The notes beneath the pieces were generated by a model. The model searched no databases and was not told the DNA's origin. It saw nothing but the letters and a program-made list of their open reading frames with translations. Both the position numbers and the translations under genes were made by a program. From the NCBI GenBank assembly GCA_041917755.1, contig JAYRWY010000016.1, positions 62,001 to 126,000 on the forward strand: DNA of 64,000 bases. Direction: 5' to 3'. Source of the stretch: RGZA01 sp041917755 (lineage in GTDB: Bacteria; Pseudomonadota; Alphaproteobacteria; UBA9219; RGZA01). This document shows positions 7,501 to 16,859 of the stretch, piece after piece (position 1 is the stretch's first letter; the number at the start of each line of letters is the position of its first letter).

Positions 7501-9000
7501 ATGACTGAGATTTTGCAAGTAGCCGATGCCGTCGCACGGGAAAAAAGTATCGACCGCGATGAAGTGCTATCCGCTATGGAGCAGGCTATCCAAAAGGCTG
7601 GCCGTTCAAAATATGGCGCCGAACACGATATCCGTGCCAATATCGACCGTAAAACCGGCGAAATTCAACTCATGCGTTACCTGCAGGTCGCAGAAGCGAT
7701 TGAAAACGAATTCACCCAGATTTTGCTCGATGCAGCCCGCAAGGTAAAGCAAGACGTCAAAGTTGGTGACTTCCTGGTGGATGCCCTTCCCCCGATTGAT
7801 TTCGGCCGTATTGCCGCTCAAACCGCCAAACAGGTAATTGTACAAAAGGTTCGTGATGCTGAACGCGCGCGTCAATACCGCGAATACCGTGACCGCATCG
7901 GCGAAGTCGTCAACGGTATCGTCAAGCGCGTGGAATTTGGCAACGTGACCGTTGATCTTGGCCGCGCCGAAGCCGTTATCCGCCGCGATGAATTATTGCC
8001 ACGTGAACATTTGAAAAATGGTGACCGCGTTCGTGCCTACATCTACGACGTGCGCGAAGAAACCCGCGGCCCGCAAATTTTCTTGTCACGTACTCATCCC
8101 TTGTTCATGGCAAAACTATTCACTGCTGAAGTCCCAGAAATCTATGACGGCGTGATTGAAATCAAATCCGTTGCCCGTGATCCTGGCAGCCGCGCAAAGA
8201 TTGCCGTGATTTCAAATGACAACTCCATCGACCCTGTTGGCGCTTGCGTAGGTATGCGCGGTAGCCGTGTACAGGCTGTTGTGGCTGAACTCGGCGGCGA
8301 AAAAATCGATATCATTCCATGGTCTCCTGAAGCTGCAACCTTCGTGGTGAACTCTCTTGCACCTGCCGAAGTATCCAAGGTTGTGCTTGATGAAGAAAAC
8401 CAACGTATCGAAGTTGTGGTTCCAGATGAACAGCTCTCCCAGGCCATTGGCCGCCGCGGACAAAACGTTCGTTTGGCATCCATGCTCACCGGTTGGGCCA
8501 TCGACATTCTGACCGAAAAAGAAGAATCCGAACGCCGTCAGGAAGAACTGCGCGTACGCTCCACCCTCTTCATCGAAGCACTCGATGTGGATGATGTGAT
8601 TGCGCACTTGCTGGTTGCTGAAGGCTATACCAAGGTTGAACACATCGCCGAAGCGCCAGAGGGCGAACTGGCAAGCATTGAAGGCTTTGATGCGGATGTG
8701 GCTGCTGAACTCCAAAGCCGCGCCAAAAACTGGCTAACCGAAAAGGCAGAACAAATGAACGCACGTATCAAAGAACTCGGCCTTGATGAAAGCCTGCTAT
8801 CCTTGAACGGCCTGACCCTTGAAATGAAGGTCAAGCTGGGCGAAGGCGGCGTTAAAACCCGTGACGATTTGGCAGATTTGGCCAGCGATGAACTTCGTGA
8901 ACTGGTTGGTGAAGCAAACCTCAATGAACGTCAGGCAAATGACATCATTATGGCTGCTCGTGCCCATTGGTTTAATGAAGATGGCACTCCAAAAGCCTAA
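7501..9000 (+). CDS. nusA: Transcription termination/antitermination factor NusA
   Basis: RNA polymerase-binding elongation factor of 499 residues. The N-terminal polymerase-binding domain (1-125), the S1 domain (about 135-200), two KH domains (about 210-345, with GACVGMRGSRVQAV and QAIGRRGQNVRLAS) and C-terminal helix-hairpin-helix repeats, typical of proteobacteria, are all visible. The ylxR (DUF448) gene that normally follows nusA in this class is missing; only 66 bases separate nusA from infB. The ribosome binding site is AGAGAGGAAG, just before ATG. Confidence 0.97.
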   Translation: MTEILQVADAVAREKSIDRDEVLSAMEQAIQKAGRSKYGAEHDIRANIDRKTGEIQLMRYLQVAEAIENEFTQILLDAARKVKQDVKVGDFLVDALPPIDFGRIAAQTAKQVIVQKVRDAERARQYREYRDRIGEVVNGIVKRVEFGNVTVDLGRAEAVIRRDELLPREHLKNGDRVRAYIYDVREETRGPQIFLSRTHPLFMAKLFTAEVPEIYDGVIEIKSVARDPGSRAKIAVISNDNSIDPVGACVGMRGSRVQAVVAELGGEKIDIIPWSPEAATFVVNSLAPAEVSKVVLDEENQRIEVVVPDEQLSQAIGRRGQNVRLASMLTGWAIDILTEKEESERRQEELRVRSTLFIEALDVDDVIAHLLVAEGYTKVEHIAEAPEGELASIEGFDADVAAELQSRAKNWLTEKAEQMNARIKELGLDESLLSLNGLTLEMKVKLGEGGVKTRDDLADLASDELRELVGEANLNERQANDIIMAARAHWFNEDGTPKA

Positions 9001-9066
9001 GCCTGTCTATCATGCGCAACTGAACCAACCACACTACGTAAACCATACTGAAAGCAAAAAGTAGCA

Positions 9067-11733
9067 ATGAGCAACGAAGCCAAAGACGAAAAACCGAAAG
9101 AAGCAAAGAAGCTCAGCCTCGGCGGAAAACTTCAGCTTAAGGGCGGTGCTGCCGTTGAACCTTCCAGCGTGGTTGGAACAGTTAAGCAAAGCTTCACCCA
9201 TGGCCGCAGCAAAACCGTAGCGGTGGAAGTCAAGCGCAAGCGCGATCCATCACCAACGGATGCAAAACCTGCTTCGGCTTCCGCCCCGCCTACCACCACC
9301 TCGACCACCTCCAATGGTCAAACCTTGGTGGGCCTGAGCGAACAAGGCCGTTCCCGTAGCGCCGTTATTCGCACCCTCACCAATGAAGAACGCGCAGCCC
9401 GCGTTCAGGCATTGCGCGGCGCGATTGATGAAGAAAAGCAACGCGAAGCCGAAATGCGTGATGCGCCCCCCGCGCAGCAACCATCCGGCCCACGTCCGGG
9501 TGATATTGTTCACCGTGAAAAGCCATCCGCCGCAATGACGGCTGATAACCTTCGCGCCAGAGAAATCGAAGAACTGCGTCAAATTCAGGAATTCGAAAAG
9601 CAGCAGGCCAAGGAAATCGAAGCCAAACGCCTCGAAGAACAACAGTCCAAAGCAAAGAAGGATGACGCCGCTGCGCCGCGCGCCCTGATTGTTCCAAAGG
9701 GCATGAAACGTGCCGTGGATGACGAAGAAGATGACGCACCGCGCGCTAAACGCCGCACAGCCGGTAAAGTTGCTGCTGCGCCCGTTGCCGCACCTAAACG
9801 TGATGGCGGTGCTGGTAAAGGCCGCAACAGCGGTAAGGTGATGCTGTCACAAATCCAGCTCAGCGGCGATGGCGACGTCGAAGTAATGCAACGCACCCGC
9901 TCGCTCGCTTCCGCACGCCGTGCCCGCGAAAAGCAGATGCGCCAAATGATGTCCAAGGAACAAGTCAAAATTGTTCGCGACATTGTTATCCCTGAATTCA
10001 TCACCGTGCAGGAACTCGCCAACCGTATGGCCGAACGCGCCGGTGACGTGATTAAATCCTTGATGAAACTCGGCGTGATGGCAACCATCACCCAAACCAT
10101 CGATGCCGATACCGCTGAATTGGTGGCATCCGAATTTGGTCACCGCTATACCCGCGTTGCCGAAGCCGACGTTGAAATCGGCCTCGAACAAATCGAAGAA
10201 AAAGCCGAAGATTTATTGCCACGTGCACCTGTCGTTACCATCATGGGCCACGTTGATCATGGTAAAACCTCGCTGCTCGATGCCATCCGCAAAACCAATG
10301 TGGTATCGCGTGAATCCGGCGGCATTACCCAACATATCGGTGCCTATCAGGTTGAAATTCCAAAAGGTAAAATCACCTTCATCGATACACCGGGCCACGC
10401 TGCGTTCACAGAAATGCGCGCACGCGGTGCCAACGTAACCGATATCGTGATTTTGGTGGTTGCCGCCAATGACGGCGTGATGCCGCAAACCGTGGAAGCC
10501 ATCACTCACGCCAAGGCTGCCAATGTTCCCATCATCGTAGCCATCAATAAATCCGATTTGCCTGCTGCTGACGCAAACCGCGTTCGCCAAGGCCTGTTGC
10601 AATATGACGTGCAAGTTGAAGAAATGGGCGGTGAAACACTGTCCGTTGAAGTTTCTGCCAAGACCGGCAAAAACCTCGACAAGCTGTTGGAAACCGTGTT
10701 GCTTCAAGCCGAAGTATTGGATTTGAAAGCCAACCCCAACCGCAGCTGTAAGGGCGTGGTGATTGAAGCGCAAATGGATAAGGGCCGCGGCGCCGTTGCG
10801 ACCGTTCTTGTTCAACAAGGCACACTTAAAACCGGCGACATCTTGGTCAGTGGTACCGAACTTGGCCGCGTACGCGCTATTGTAAACGACCATGGCAAAA
10901 ACCTGGATCAGGCCTTGCCTGCACAACCTGTTGAAGTGCTCGGCCTTGGCGGCGTACCGCTTGCTGGCGATGACTTTGTTGTGGTTGCTACCGAAGCCCG
11001 CGCGCGCGAAATCTCCGATTTCCGTAAGCGCCGCAAACTTGCTTCCAAGCAAGTGGCCAGCGCAACCAAATCATCGCTGGAAGAAATGTTCACCAACATC
11101 CGCGAAGGTGTGGCAAAGGAAGTTCCTGTTCTTATCAAGGGCGACGTGCAAGGTTCGGTGGAAGCCATTCGTGGTGCCCTCGATAAACTTGCTGGCGACA
11201 GCACCGAAGTTAAGGTGAAAGTACTGGATGCCACCGTAGGTGCAATTTCAGAATCCGACGTGATTTTGGCCAAAGCATCCAATGCGCTCATCATTGGCTT
11301 TAACGTACGTGCCAACCCGCAAGCCCGCGATTTGGCAAAACGCGACAATGTCGATATCCGCTATTACTCCATCATCTATAACATCCTTGATGATGTGAAG
11401 CAGATGTTGTCCGGCCTTCTCTCCCCCGATCTTCGCGAGAAGTTCCTTGGCTATGCATCTATCCTGCAGGTATTCAACATTACCAAGGCTGGTAAGGTTG
11501 CAGGCTGTAAGGTTACCGAAGGTATCGTTAAACGCGGCGCGAAGGTTCGCTTGCTGCGTGATAGCGTGGTCATCCATGAAGGCATGCTCAAGACCCTGAA
11601 ACGCATGAAGGACGAAGTCAAAGAAGTGCGCGAAGGATATGAATGCGGTATGGCCTTTGAAAACTACGATAACATTCAAGAAGGTGATCAGATTGAATGC
11701 TTCGAAGTTGAAGAAGTGGCACGCCAACTCTAA
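9067..11733 (+). CDS. infB: Translation initiation factor IF-2
   Basis: GTPase that brings initiator tRNA to the 30S subunit. The first 300 residues or so are the long charged Ala/Lys/Arg/Glu-rich region, including the IF2-associated segment. The GTPase domain follows with G1 GHVDHGKTS, G2 GGITQHIGA, G3 DTPGHAAF and G4 NKSD, then domains II to IV. At 888 residues it is normal for the class. The frame is unbroken. rbfA follows after 24 bases. Confidence 0.98.
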   Translation: MSNEAKDEKPKEAKKLSLGGKLQLKGGAAVEPSSVVGTVKQSFTHGRSKTVAVEVKRKRDPSPTDAKPASASAPPTTTSTTSNGQTLVGLSEQGRSRSAVIRTLTNEERAARVQALRGAIDEEKQREAEMRDAPPAQQPSGPRPGDIVHREKPSAAMTADNLRAREIEELRQIQEFEKQQAKEIEAKRLEEQQSKAKKDDAAAPRALIVPKGMKRAVDDEEDDAPRAKRRTAGKVAAAPVAAPKRDGGAGKGRNSGKVMLSQIQLSGDGDVEVMQRTRSLASARRAREKQMRQMMSKEQVKIVRDIVIPEFITVQELANRMAERAGDVIKSLMKLGVMATITQTIDADTAELVASEFGHRYTRVAEADVEIGLEQIEEKAEDLLPRAPVVTIMGHVDHGKTSLLDAIRKTNVVSRESGGITQHIGAYQVEIPKGKITFIDTPGHAAFTEMRARGANVTDIVILVVAANDGVMPQTVEAITHAKAANVPIIVAINKSDLPAADANRVRQGLLQYDVQVEEMGGETLSVEVSAKTGKNLDKLLETVLLQAEVLDLKANPNRSCKGVVIEAQMDKGRGAVATVLVQQGTLKTGDILVSGTELGRVRAIVNDHGKNLDQALPAQPVEVLGLGGVPLAGDDFVVVATEARAREISDFRKRRKLASKQVASATKSSLEEMFTNIREGVAKEVPVLIKGDVQGSVEAIRGALDKLAGDSTEVKVKVLDATVGAISESDVILAKASNALIIGFNVRANPQARDLAKRDNVDIRYYSIIYNILDDVKQMLSGLLSPDLREKFLGYASILQVFNITKAGKVAGCKVTEGIVKRGAKVRLLRDSVVIHEGMLKTLKRMKDEVKEVREGYECGMAFENYDNIQEGDQIECFEVEEVARQL

Positions 11734-11757
11734 TCATCGCAGCCGTCAGAACCGGAT

Positions 11758-12168
11758 ATGTCAAAATTCAAACCACCTCAAGGCTCATCTGGCCGTTCTC
11801 CCCGCCAACTCCGCGTGGGCGAAGAATTGCGTCATGCCCTTGCCGCTGGTTTCCAGGATGGCAACTATCCGTGGCCACATGATGTGCCGCGCACCATCAT
11901 CACCGTGACCGAGGTTCGCGTCAGCCCTGATTTGCGCAATGCCACCGCCTACATCGTGACCCTTGGCGGTCAGCATAGTGATGAAACGGTCAAAGCCCTC
12001 AATCACGCCAAAGCCTATTTCAGACACGTGATTGCCGAAAATGTGGAATTGCGCTTTGTTCCCCAACTGCATTTCCAGATTGATAGCTCGTTCGAATACG
12101 CCGAAAAAATCGAACGCATCCTGCATGACCCGAACGTGGCACGCGACCTCGCAAAACACGACGAATAA
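11758..12168 (+). CDS. rbfA: Ribosome-binding factor A
   Basis: Cold-adaptation and 30S maturation factor that binds near helix 1 of 16S rRNA. The 136-residue protein is a single KH-like domain. PHDVPRTIITVTEVRVSPDLRNATAYIV and VPQLHFQIDSSFEYAEKIERIL are typical. It is the last gene before a non-canonical insertion in the operon; in most alphaproteobacteria truB would follow directly. Confidence 0.95.
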   Translation: MSKFKPPQGSSGRSPRQLRVGEELRHALAAGFQDGNYPWPHDVPRTIITVTEVRVSPDLRNATAYIVTLGGQHSDETVKALNHAKAYFRHVIAENVELRFVPQLHFQIDSSFEYAEKIERILHDPNVARDLAKHDE

Positions 12169-12256
12169 CTTCTTGATCATTCGCTGAAAGTATTTCGATG
12201 TTTGAAACCTCCGGGTTCAACACGTAGGTTACTTGCATATTTTGATGGATATTTTT

Positions 12257-13180
12257 ATGCGATTACACGAGCTCCGTGCCGTTTACGATGATTTTTTTGA
12301 TCCGAACCTTCGGAAGTGGGCCTATACACAATCCCCGACATCCCACGAACTATCCCGCAGCCAGTTGAGGATAGTAAGACCTAAAAAATCGGTTAGCATC
12401 TTATACCGCGTTGTCAAAGGCGAATTGACAAAACGTGCCCCCCGTGTTTTTGCCAAAACACCTGATATCATTGATAACCCGGCCAGCGATGGCGACCAGA
12501 TTGTAGAACTATTTTGTCTCCAGTTATTCAAAAAAGCAGGCATCGATTTTTTAGTAGCCCCCGCCATATTGGCACATGTGAAGCAAAATCACGCCGATGC
12601 CTCACCTATCCTCGTATCTTTTGCCCCTACTGGCAGTGATATGGATATGAATGACATACCGGTTGACACAGTAAATGCAGAAAAGTTGAAGCAGGTGATA
12701 TCAGCTTTTTCTGCTATTTATGTTGCACGTCTCATGATCCGTGATGGAGACTTAAATCCTGCCAATGATCGCTTTGAACCAACGCACCAGTTGTTATTTG
12801 GCATTGATTTTGATCCTGCTTATGATCCAAACGAACCTATCACAACCGATAAAATTACTAAAAGCTGGCCTCACAGCATTCAACTCAAATTGACATTAAG
12901 CGACTGTAAATATGCGCTCTGGGATATTTCAAAACGCACCAAAACCCCATCACTGGATATGAACATTGTAAAGGATACTGTACTTGCGTTTTGCGCCATA
13001 CCTGATACAGAAGTACAATCTCTGCTTGAACAATTCTCCACAACCTTCAGCTCTCCAACTCTTGTTAAAAAGTTGCAATACATCTCACATGGCTTCTTAA
13101 CTGCCCGTCAAACGCTGCAGCGAATGGTTATGGGACCTCCAGATGAAAATCAGTTTCTATCTTTTGCCTTAAAGCCATAA
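12257..13180 (+). CDS. Unknown protein, possible divergent kinase-like fold
   Basis: About 307 residues of a protein I do not recognise, inserted between rbfA and truB. I chose ATG 12257 because GGA lies 7 bases before it; ATG 12245 is possible. The pattern resembles atypical (HipA or PI3/4-kinase-like) folds. There is a Lys in RVFAKTPD (about residue 67) and a Glu in QIVELFCLQLFKKAGI (84). A catalytic-loop-like RDGDLNPAND (162-171) is followed by an activation-segment-like FGIDFDPAYD (181-190). There is no signal peptide or membrane segment. Codon use looks more AT-rich than the flanking genes. Function is not assigned; an effector or signalling kinase is conceivable. Confidence 0.55.
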   Translation: MRLHELRAVYDDFFDPNLRKWAYTQSPTSHELSRSQLRIVRPKKSVSILYRVVKGELTKRAPRVFAKTPDIIDNPASDGDQIVELFCLQLFKKAGIDFLVAPAILAHVKQNHADASPILVSFAPTGSDMDMNDIPVDTVNAEKLKQVISAFSAIYVARLMIRDGDLNPANDRFEPTHQLLFGIDFDPAYDPNEPITTDKITKSWPHSIQLKLTLSDCKYALWDISKRTKTPSLDMNIVKDTVLAFCAIPDTEVQSLLEQFSTTFSSPTLVKKLQYISHGFLTARQTLQRMVMGPPDENQFLSFALKP

Positions 13181-13190
13181 ACTCCAGCAA

Positions 13191-14144
13191 ATGACGCAAT
13201 CCAAAACCAAAACACCGCGCGAAAAAATACCCAAGCAAAAAATAAACGGCTGGCTTATTCTTGATAAACCCCAAGGCCTCAGCTCCACGCAGGCGCTTGG
13301 CCGCGTCAAATGGGAATTGAACGCCGATAAGGCTGGCCATGGCGGCACACTAGACCCCTTTGCTACAGGTGTTCTCCCCATCGCCTTTGGCGAAGCCACC
13401 AAGCTGATTAATCATGTGCTGGATGGGAAAAAATCCTACGCCTTTACTGCCATCTGGGGCGAAGCGCGTGATACCGATGATTATACGGGCAAGGTTATTG
13501 GCACATCTCCCAATCGCCCCACGCCAGATGCAATCATCGAGGCCATTAAACAATTCACCGGCACCTTCCAGCAAATGCCGCCGCAATTTTCCGCGCTGCA
13601 TGTGAATGGCGAACGCGCCTATGACCTTGCGCGTGCCGGCGAAACCGTCGAACTCGCCACCCGTGAAGTCACACTCACGCGGTTTGAATATCTTGGCTCC
13701 CCTGACGAGCATTCTGCCGACTTCGTGGTGGATTGCAGCAAAGGCACCTATATCCGGTCTCTGGCACGCGATTTAGGCAGGGTTTTGGGCTGTTTGGGCC
13801 ATGTTAAGACCTTGAAACGTCTAGCCTGCGGACCATTTAAGATAAACCAAGCGATTTCGCTGGAAAGCATCGAAAAAATCGGGCAAAAAGAGGGCGGTTT
13901 GGAAAGGTTCCAAGCCGTTTTATTGCCTCTTGCAACCGTGCTGGACGACATCCCGGCTCTGGCTGTCAATGAGGTAGAGACGCGCCGCTTGCGGCAAGGC
14001 CAATATGTGGTGGTACACCCACTGCGTGTTGCATCATTGCAGTCCACCGATCTGTTCATGGTCAAACATGGAAATGATTGTGTCGCTCTTGCAAAATGCG
14101 ATGGCCATACCATTCATCCGGTGCGTGTCTTTCACCTTTCATAA
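13191..14144 (+). CDS. truB: tRNA pseudouridine-55 synthase
   Basis: Makes pseudouridine 55 in the T-loop of tRNAs. The catalytic Asp is in GHGGTLDPFATGVLP, near residue 51. Also visible are the motif I-like GWLILDKPQGLSSTQAL and the conserved CSKGTYIRSLARDLG near residue 182. The 317-residue length fits TruB with its C-terminal PUA-like domain. It starts 10 bases after the inserted unknown gene, so the whole region is probably still one transcript. rpsO follows after 13 bases. Confidence 0.95.
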   Translation: MTQSKTKTPREKIPKQKINGWLILDKPQGLSSTQALGRVKWELNADKAGHGGTLDPFATGVLPIAFGEATKLINHVLDGKKSYAFTAIWGEARDTDDYTGKVIGTSPNRPTPDAIIEAIKQFTGTFQQMPPQFSALHVNGERAYDLARAGETVELATREVTLTRFEYLGSPDEHSADFVVDCSKGTYIRSLARDLGRVLGCLGHVKTLKRLACGPFKINQAISLESIEKIGQKEGGLERFQAVLLPLATVLDDIPALAVNEVETRRLRQGQYVVVHPLRVASLQSTDLFMVKHGNDCVALAKCDGHTIHPVRVFHLS

Positions 14145-14157
14145 AAAGGAGACCCCG

Positions 14158-14427
14158 ATGTCGAAGCACCAAGAACAGAAACAAGAAGTTGTTTCAAAAT
14201 TTGCACGTTCAGCAAACGATACTGGTTCACCAGAAGTACAAATTGCATTGATCACCGATCAAATGAACCTGCTCAGCGAACATTTAAAGAGCCACCCAAA
14301 GGATAATCACTCACGTCGCGGCCTGTTAAAGATGGTTGGCCATCGTCGTAGCATGCTTGATTACCTGAAGTCCGTTAACCAACAAAGCTACCAAACCATC
14401 ATCGAAAAACTCGGTATTCGTAAGTAA
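14158..14427 (+). CDS. rpsO: 30S ribosomal protein S15
   Basis: Primary 16S rRNA-binding protein of 89 residues, the standard length. TGSPEVQIA, HSRRGLLKMVGHRRSMLDYL and the C-terminal YQTIIEKLGIRK are diagnostic. ATG 14158 is set by the strong ribosome binding site AAAAGGAG at 14145-14152. The same frame is open further upstream, but that part overlaps truB and is not coding. It is followed by the rpsO-pnp intergenic hairpins. Confidence 0.98.
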   Translation: MSKHQEQKQEVVSKFARSANDTGSPEVQIALITDQMNLLSEHLKSHPKDNHSRRGLLKMVGHRRSMLDYLKSVNQQSYQTIIEKLGIRK

Positions 14428-14451
14428 TACCGGTTTTGATCTAAGAAAAAT

Positions 14452-14484
14452 ACCGCTCCTCACATCGTGTGAGGGGCGGTTTCT
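14452..14484 (+). terminator. rpsO terminator hairpin
   Basis: ACCGCTCCTCACA pairs with TGTGAGGGGCGGT (13 pairs, one G-T) around TCG and is followed by a short T-rich stretch (TTCT). It stands 24 bases after the rpsO stop. The T tract is weak, so partial read-through into pnp is likely, as is known for rpsO-pnp in enterobacteria. Confidence 0.7.
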
Positions 14485-14521
14485 AGAAAAGAAACCTACC
14501 ACCTTGATATCAACCATGGAT

Positions 14522-14595
14522 GCAAAAGAAACAGGTGTCTTGAGTAAAGCGTTCCACATCGTTGGAATGTTGTGCTCAGGTCACTTTTCTTTTGC
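14522..14595 (+). promoter_or_regulatory. Long hairpin in the pnp leader, probable RNase III/PNPase control element
   Basis: A 74-base imperfect hairpin. GCAAAAGAAA (14522-14531) pairs with TTTCTTTTGC (14586-14595). CTTGAG (14539-14544) pairs with CTCAGG (14575-14580), and CGTTCCA (14550-14556) pairs with TGGAATG (14563-14569) around a 6-base loop. It ends 34 bases before the pnp ATG. In E. coli a long stem in this place is cut by RNase III and lets PNPase repress itself; the same role here is inferred from position and shape. Confidence 0.65.
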
Positions 14596-14629
14596 GCCCA
14601 TTTTTTCCGCAAACTGAAAAGGAACATCT

Positions 14630-16750
14630 ATGTTTAAAGAATTCAAAAAAGAAATCATGTGGGGCGGCCGCAAACTGACCCTATCCACCGGTAAAATCGC
14701 CCGCCAGGCCGACGCAGCCGTTATGGCCACCTACGGCGAAACAACCGTGCTCTGCACCGTTGTTGGCGCTAAAAAAGCCAAAGAAGGCCAAGACTTCTTC
14801 CCACTTACCGTCAACTATCAGGAAAAGGCATATGCCGCCGGTAAAATTCCTGGTGGCTATTTGAAACGCGAAGGCCGCCCTTCCGATTTTGAAACCCTCA
14901 CCAGCCGTCTGATTGACCGCCCTATCCGCCCACTCTTCCCCGAAGGCTTCTTGAATGAAGTACAAGTTGTGGCAACTGTTCTCTCCCACGATATGTCGAA
15001 TGAATCAGACATTGTCGCATTGGTAGGCTGCTCTGCTGCTCTCACCCTGTCGGGCATCCCATTCATGGGTCCTGTGGGTGGTGCAAAGGTTGGCTATAAG
15101 AACGGTGAATACATTCTCAACCCAACCATCGAACAACAAGTAGGTAGTGAACTCGACCTCGTGGTTGCTGGTACCACCGAAGGCGTGCTGATGGTTGAAT
15201 CCGAAGCCAAGGAATTGCCAGAAGACGTAATGCTGAAAGGCGTGATGTTCGGTCACAAAGCATTCCAGCCCGTTATCCAAATGATTATCGAACTTGCTGA
15301 ACAAGCTGCAAAAGAACCATGGGCCCTGCCAACCCCTGCATTCGATAAAGCTGCATTGGAAGCCAAGTTGCAAACCATCATCGGCGCAGACCTTAAAGCT
15401 GCCTACGCAGAAACCGTTAAGCAAAACCGCCAAAACAAAATCGCAGCTCTTCGTGAAAAAGCAGCAAGCAGTATTCCTGAAACAGAATTCTCTGCTGGCG
15501 CAGTTGCCCAAACAGTTGAGCTCATGGAATACAACCATGTTCGCAACATGATTTTGGATACCAAGAAGCGTATTGATGGCCGCGATACCAAAACCGTTCG
15601 CCCAATCATCAGCGAAGCAAGCGTGCTTCCACGCACCCACGGTTCGGCGCTTTTTACACGTGGCGAAACACAGGCATTGGTGGTTGCAACCTTGGGTACT
15701 GCCCAAGACGAACAACGCATTGATGAGCTAACCGGTGATCGTACCGAAGGCTTCATGCTGCATTACAACTTCCCTCCATACTCGGTTGGTGAATGTGGCC
15801 GTATGGGCACGCCAGGCCGCCGCGAAATCGGCCATGGTAAGCTCGCATGGCGTGCTATCCATCCTATCCTGCCAGCCAAGGAAAGCTTCCCATATACCAT
15901 CCGCTTGGTATCCGAAATCACGGAATCCAACGGTTCATCATCCATGGCAACCGTTTGCGGTTCATCCTTGGCATTGATGGATGCAGGCGTTCCACTTGCT
16001 CGTCCTGTGGCAGGTATCGCTATGGGTCTGATTAAGGAAGCCAAAGGCTATGCGGTTCTTACCGATATTCTGGGTGATGAAGATCACCTCGGCGATATGG
16101 ATTTCAAGGTAGCCGGTACCGATAAAGGTATCACTGCCCTGCAAATGGATATCAAGATTACCTCCATCACTGAAGAAATCATGCAGGTTGCATTGAAGCA
16201 AGCTCAAGAAGGCCGCATGCACATCCTTGGTGAAATGGCTAAGGCATTAACCGGTGCACGTGCAGAATTGAATGCAACAGCTCCGCGCATTACCACCATC
16301 CAGATCCCAGTGGACAAAATCCGCGAAGTGATTGGTTCGGGCGGTAAGGTTATTCGTGAAATCACCGAAAAGACCGGCGTGAAGATTGACATCGAAGATG
16401 ATGGCCGCGTGATGATTGCCTCCAACGATGAAGCAAAGGCAAAGGCCGCGCTTGATTGGATTAAGGGCATCGTTGCCGTTCCAGAAGCTGGTATGATTTA
16501 CGAAGGTAAGGTTGTCAAAATCATGGATTTCGGCGCATTCGTAAACTTCCTCGGTGGTAAAGATGGCCTTGTGCACATCTCCGAACTGGCTAACCAACGC
16601 GTTGCCAAGGTGACCGATGTAGTGAAGGAAGGCGATGTCGTGAAGGTTAAGTGCCTTGGCACTGATGATCGCGGCAAGGTTCGCCTTTCCATGAAGGCTG
16701 TAAACCAACAAACCGGTGAAGACCTCACCAAGCAGCAAGCTGCTGGCTGA
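14630..16750 (+). CDS. pnp: Polynucleotide phosphorylase
   Basis: Phosphorolytic 3'-5' exoribonuclease and degradosome enzyme, 706 residues. Two RNase PH-like cores are visible (about 10-230 and 310-545, the second with GRREIGHGKLAWRA). They are followed by the KH domain (IREVIGSGGKVIREITEKTG, near 565) and the S1 domain (YEGKVVKIMDFGAFVNFLGGKDGLVHISEL, near 625). The ribosome binding site AAAAGGAA precedes ATG. It is the last gene of the operon and is followed by a perfect terminator. Confidence 0.98.
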   Translation: MFKEFKKEIMWGGRKLTLSTGKIARQADAAVMATYGETTVLCTVVGAKKAKEGQDFFPLTVNYQEKAYAAGKIPGGYLKREGRPSDFETLTSRLIDRPIRPLFPEGFLNEVQVVATVLSHDMSNESDIVALVGCSAALTLSGIPFMGPVGGAKVGYKNGEYILNPTIEQQVGSELDLVVAGTTEGVLMVESEAKELPEDVMLKGVMFGHKAFQPVIQMIIELAEQAAKEPWALPTPAFDKAALEAKLQTIIGADLKAAYAETVKQNRQNKIAALREKAASSIPETEFSAGAVAQTVELMEYNHVRNMILDTKKRIDGRDTKTVRPIISEASVLPRTHGSALFTRGETQALVVATLGTAQDEQRIDELTGDRTEGFMLHYNFPPYSVGECGRMGTPGRREIGHGKLAWRAIHPILPAKESFPYTIRLVSEITESNGSSSMATVCGSSLALMDAGVPLARPVAGIAMGLIKEAKGYAVLTDILGDEDHLGDMDFKVAGTDKGITALQMDIKITSITEEIMQVALKQAQEGRMHILGEMAKALTGARAELNATAPRITTIQIPVDKIREVIGSGGKVIREITEKTGVKIDIEDDGRVMIASNDEAKAKAALDWIKGIVAVPEAGMIYEGKVVKIMDFGAFVNFLGGKDGLVHISELANQRVAKVTDVVKEGDVVKVKCLGTDDRGKVRLSMKAVNQQTGEDLTKQQAAG

Positions 16751-16771
16751 TCTTACTAAATCTCATGATAC

Positions 16772-16803
16772 AAAGCCCCGCAAGCAATTGCGGGGCTTTT
16801 TTT
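16772..16803 (+). terminator. Strong intrinsic terminator after pnp
   Basis: AAAGCCCCGCAA and TTGCGGGGCTTT form a perfect 12-pair stem with a GCAA tetraloop and run into seven T. It closes the rimP-to-pnp operon. Confidence 0.95.
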
Positions 16804-16859
16804 GTCGTATTAAAGTTTTTTATTCGGATTAGCGCCTACTTGCGCTATTTTATATTGCG

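Noticed and set aside
9132..9739. Several long open frames on the minus strand opposite infB
   Set aside because: They are shadows of the charged, GC-biased N-terminal region of infB and have no start signals.
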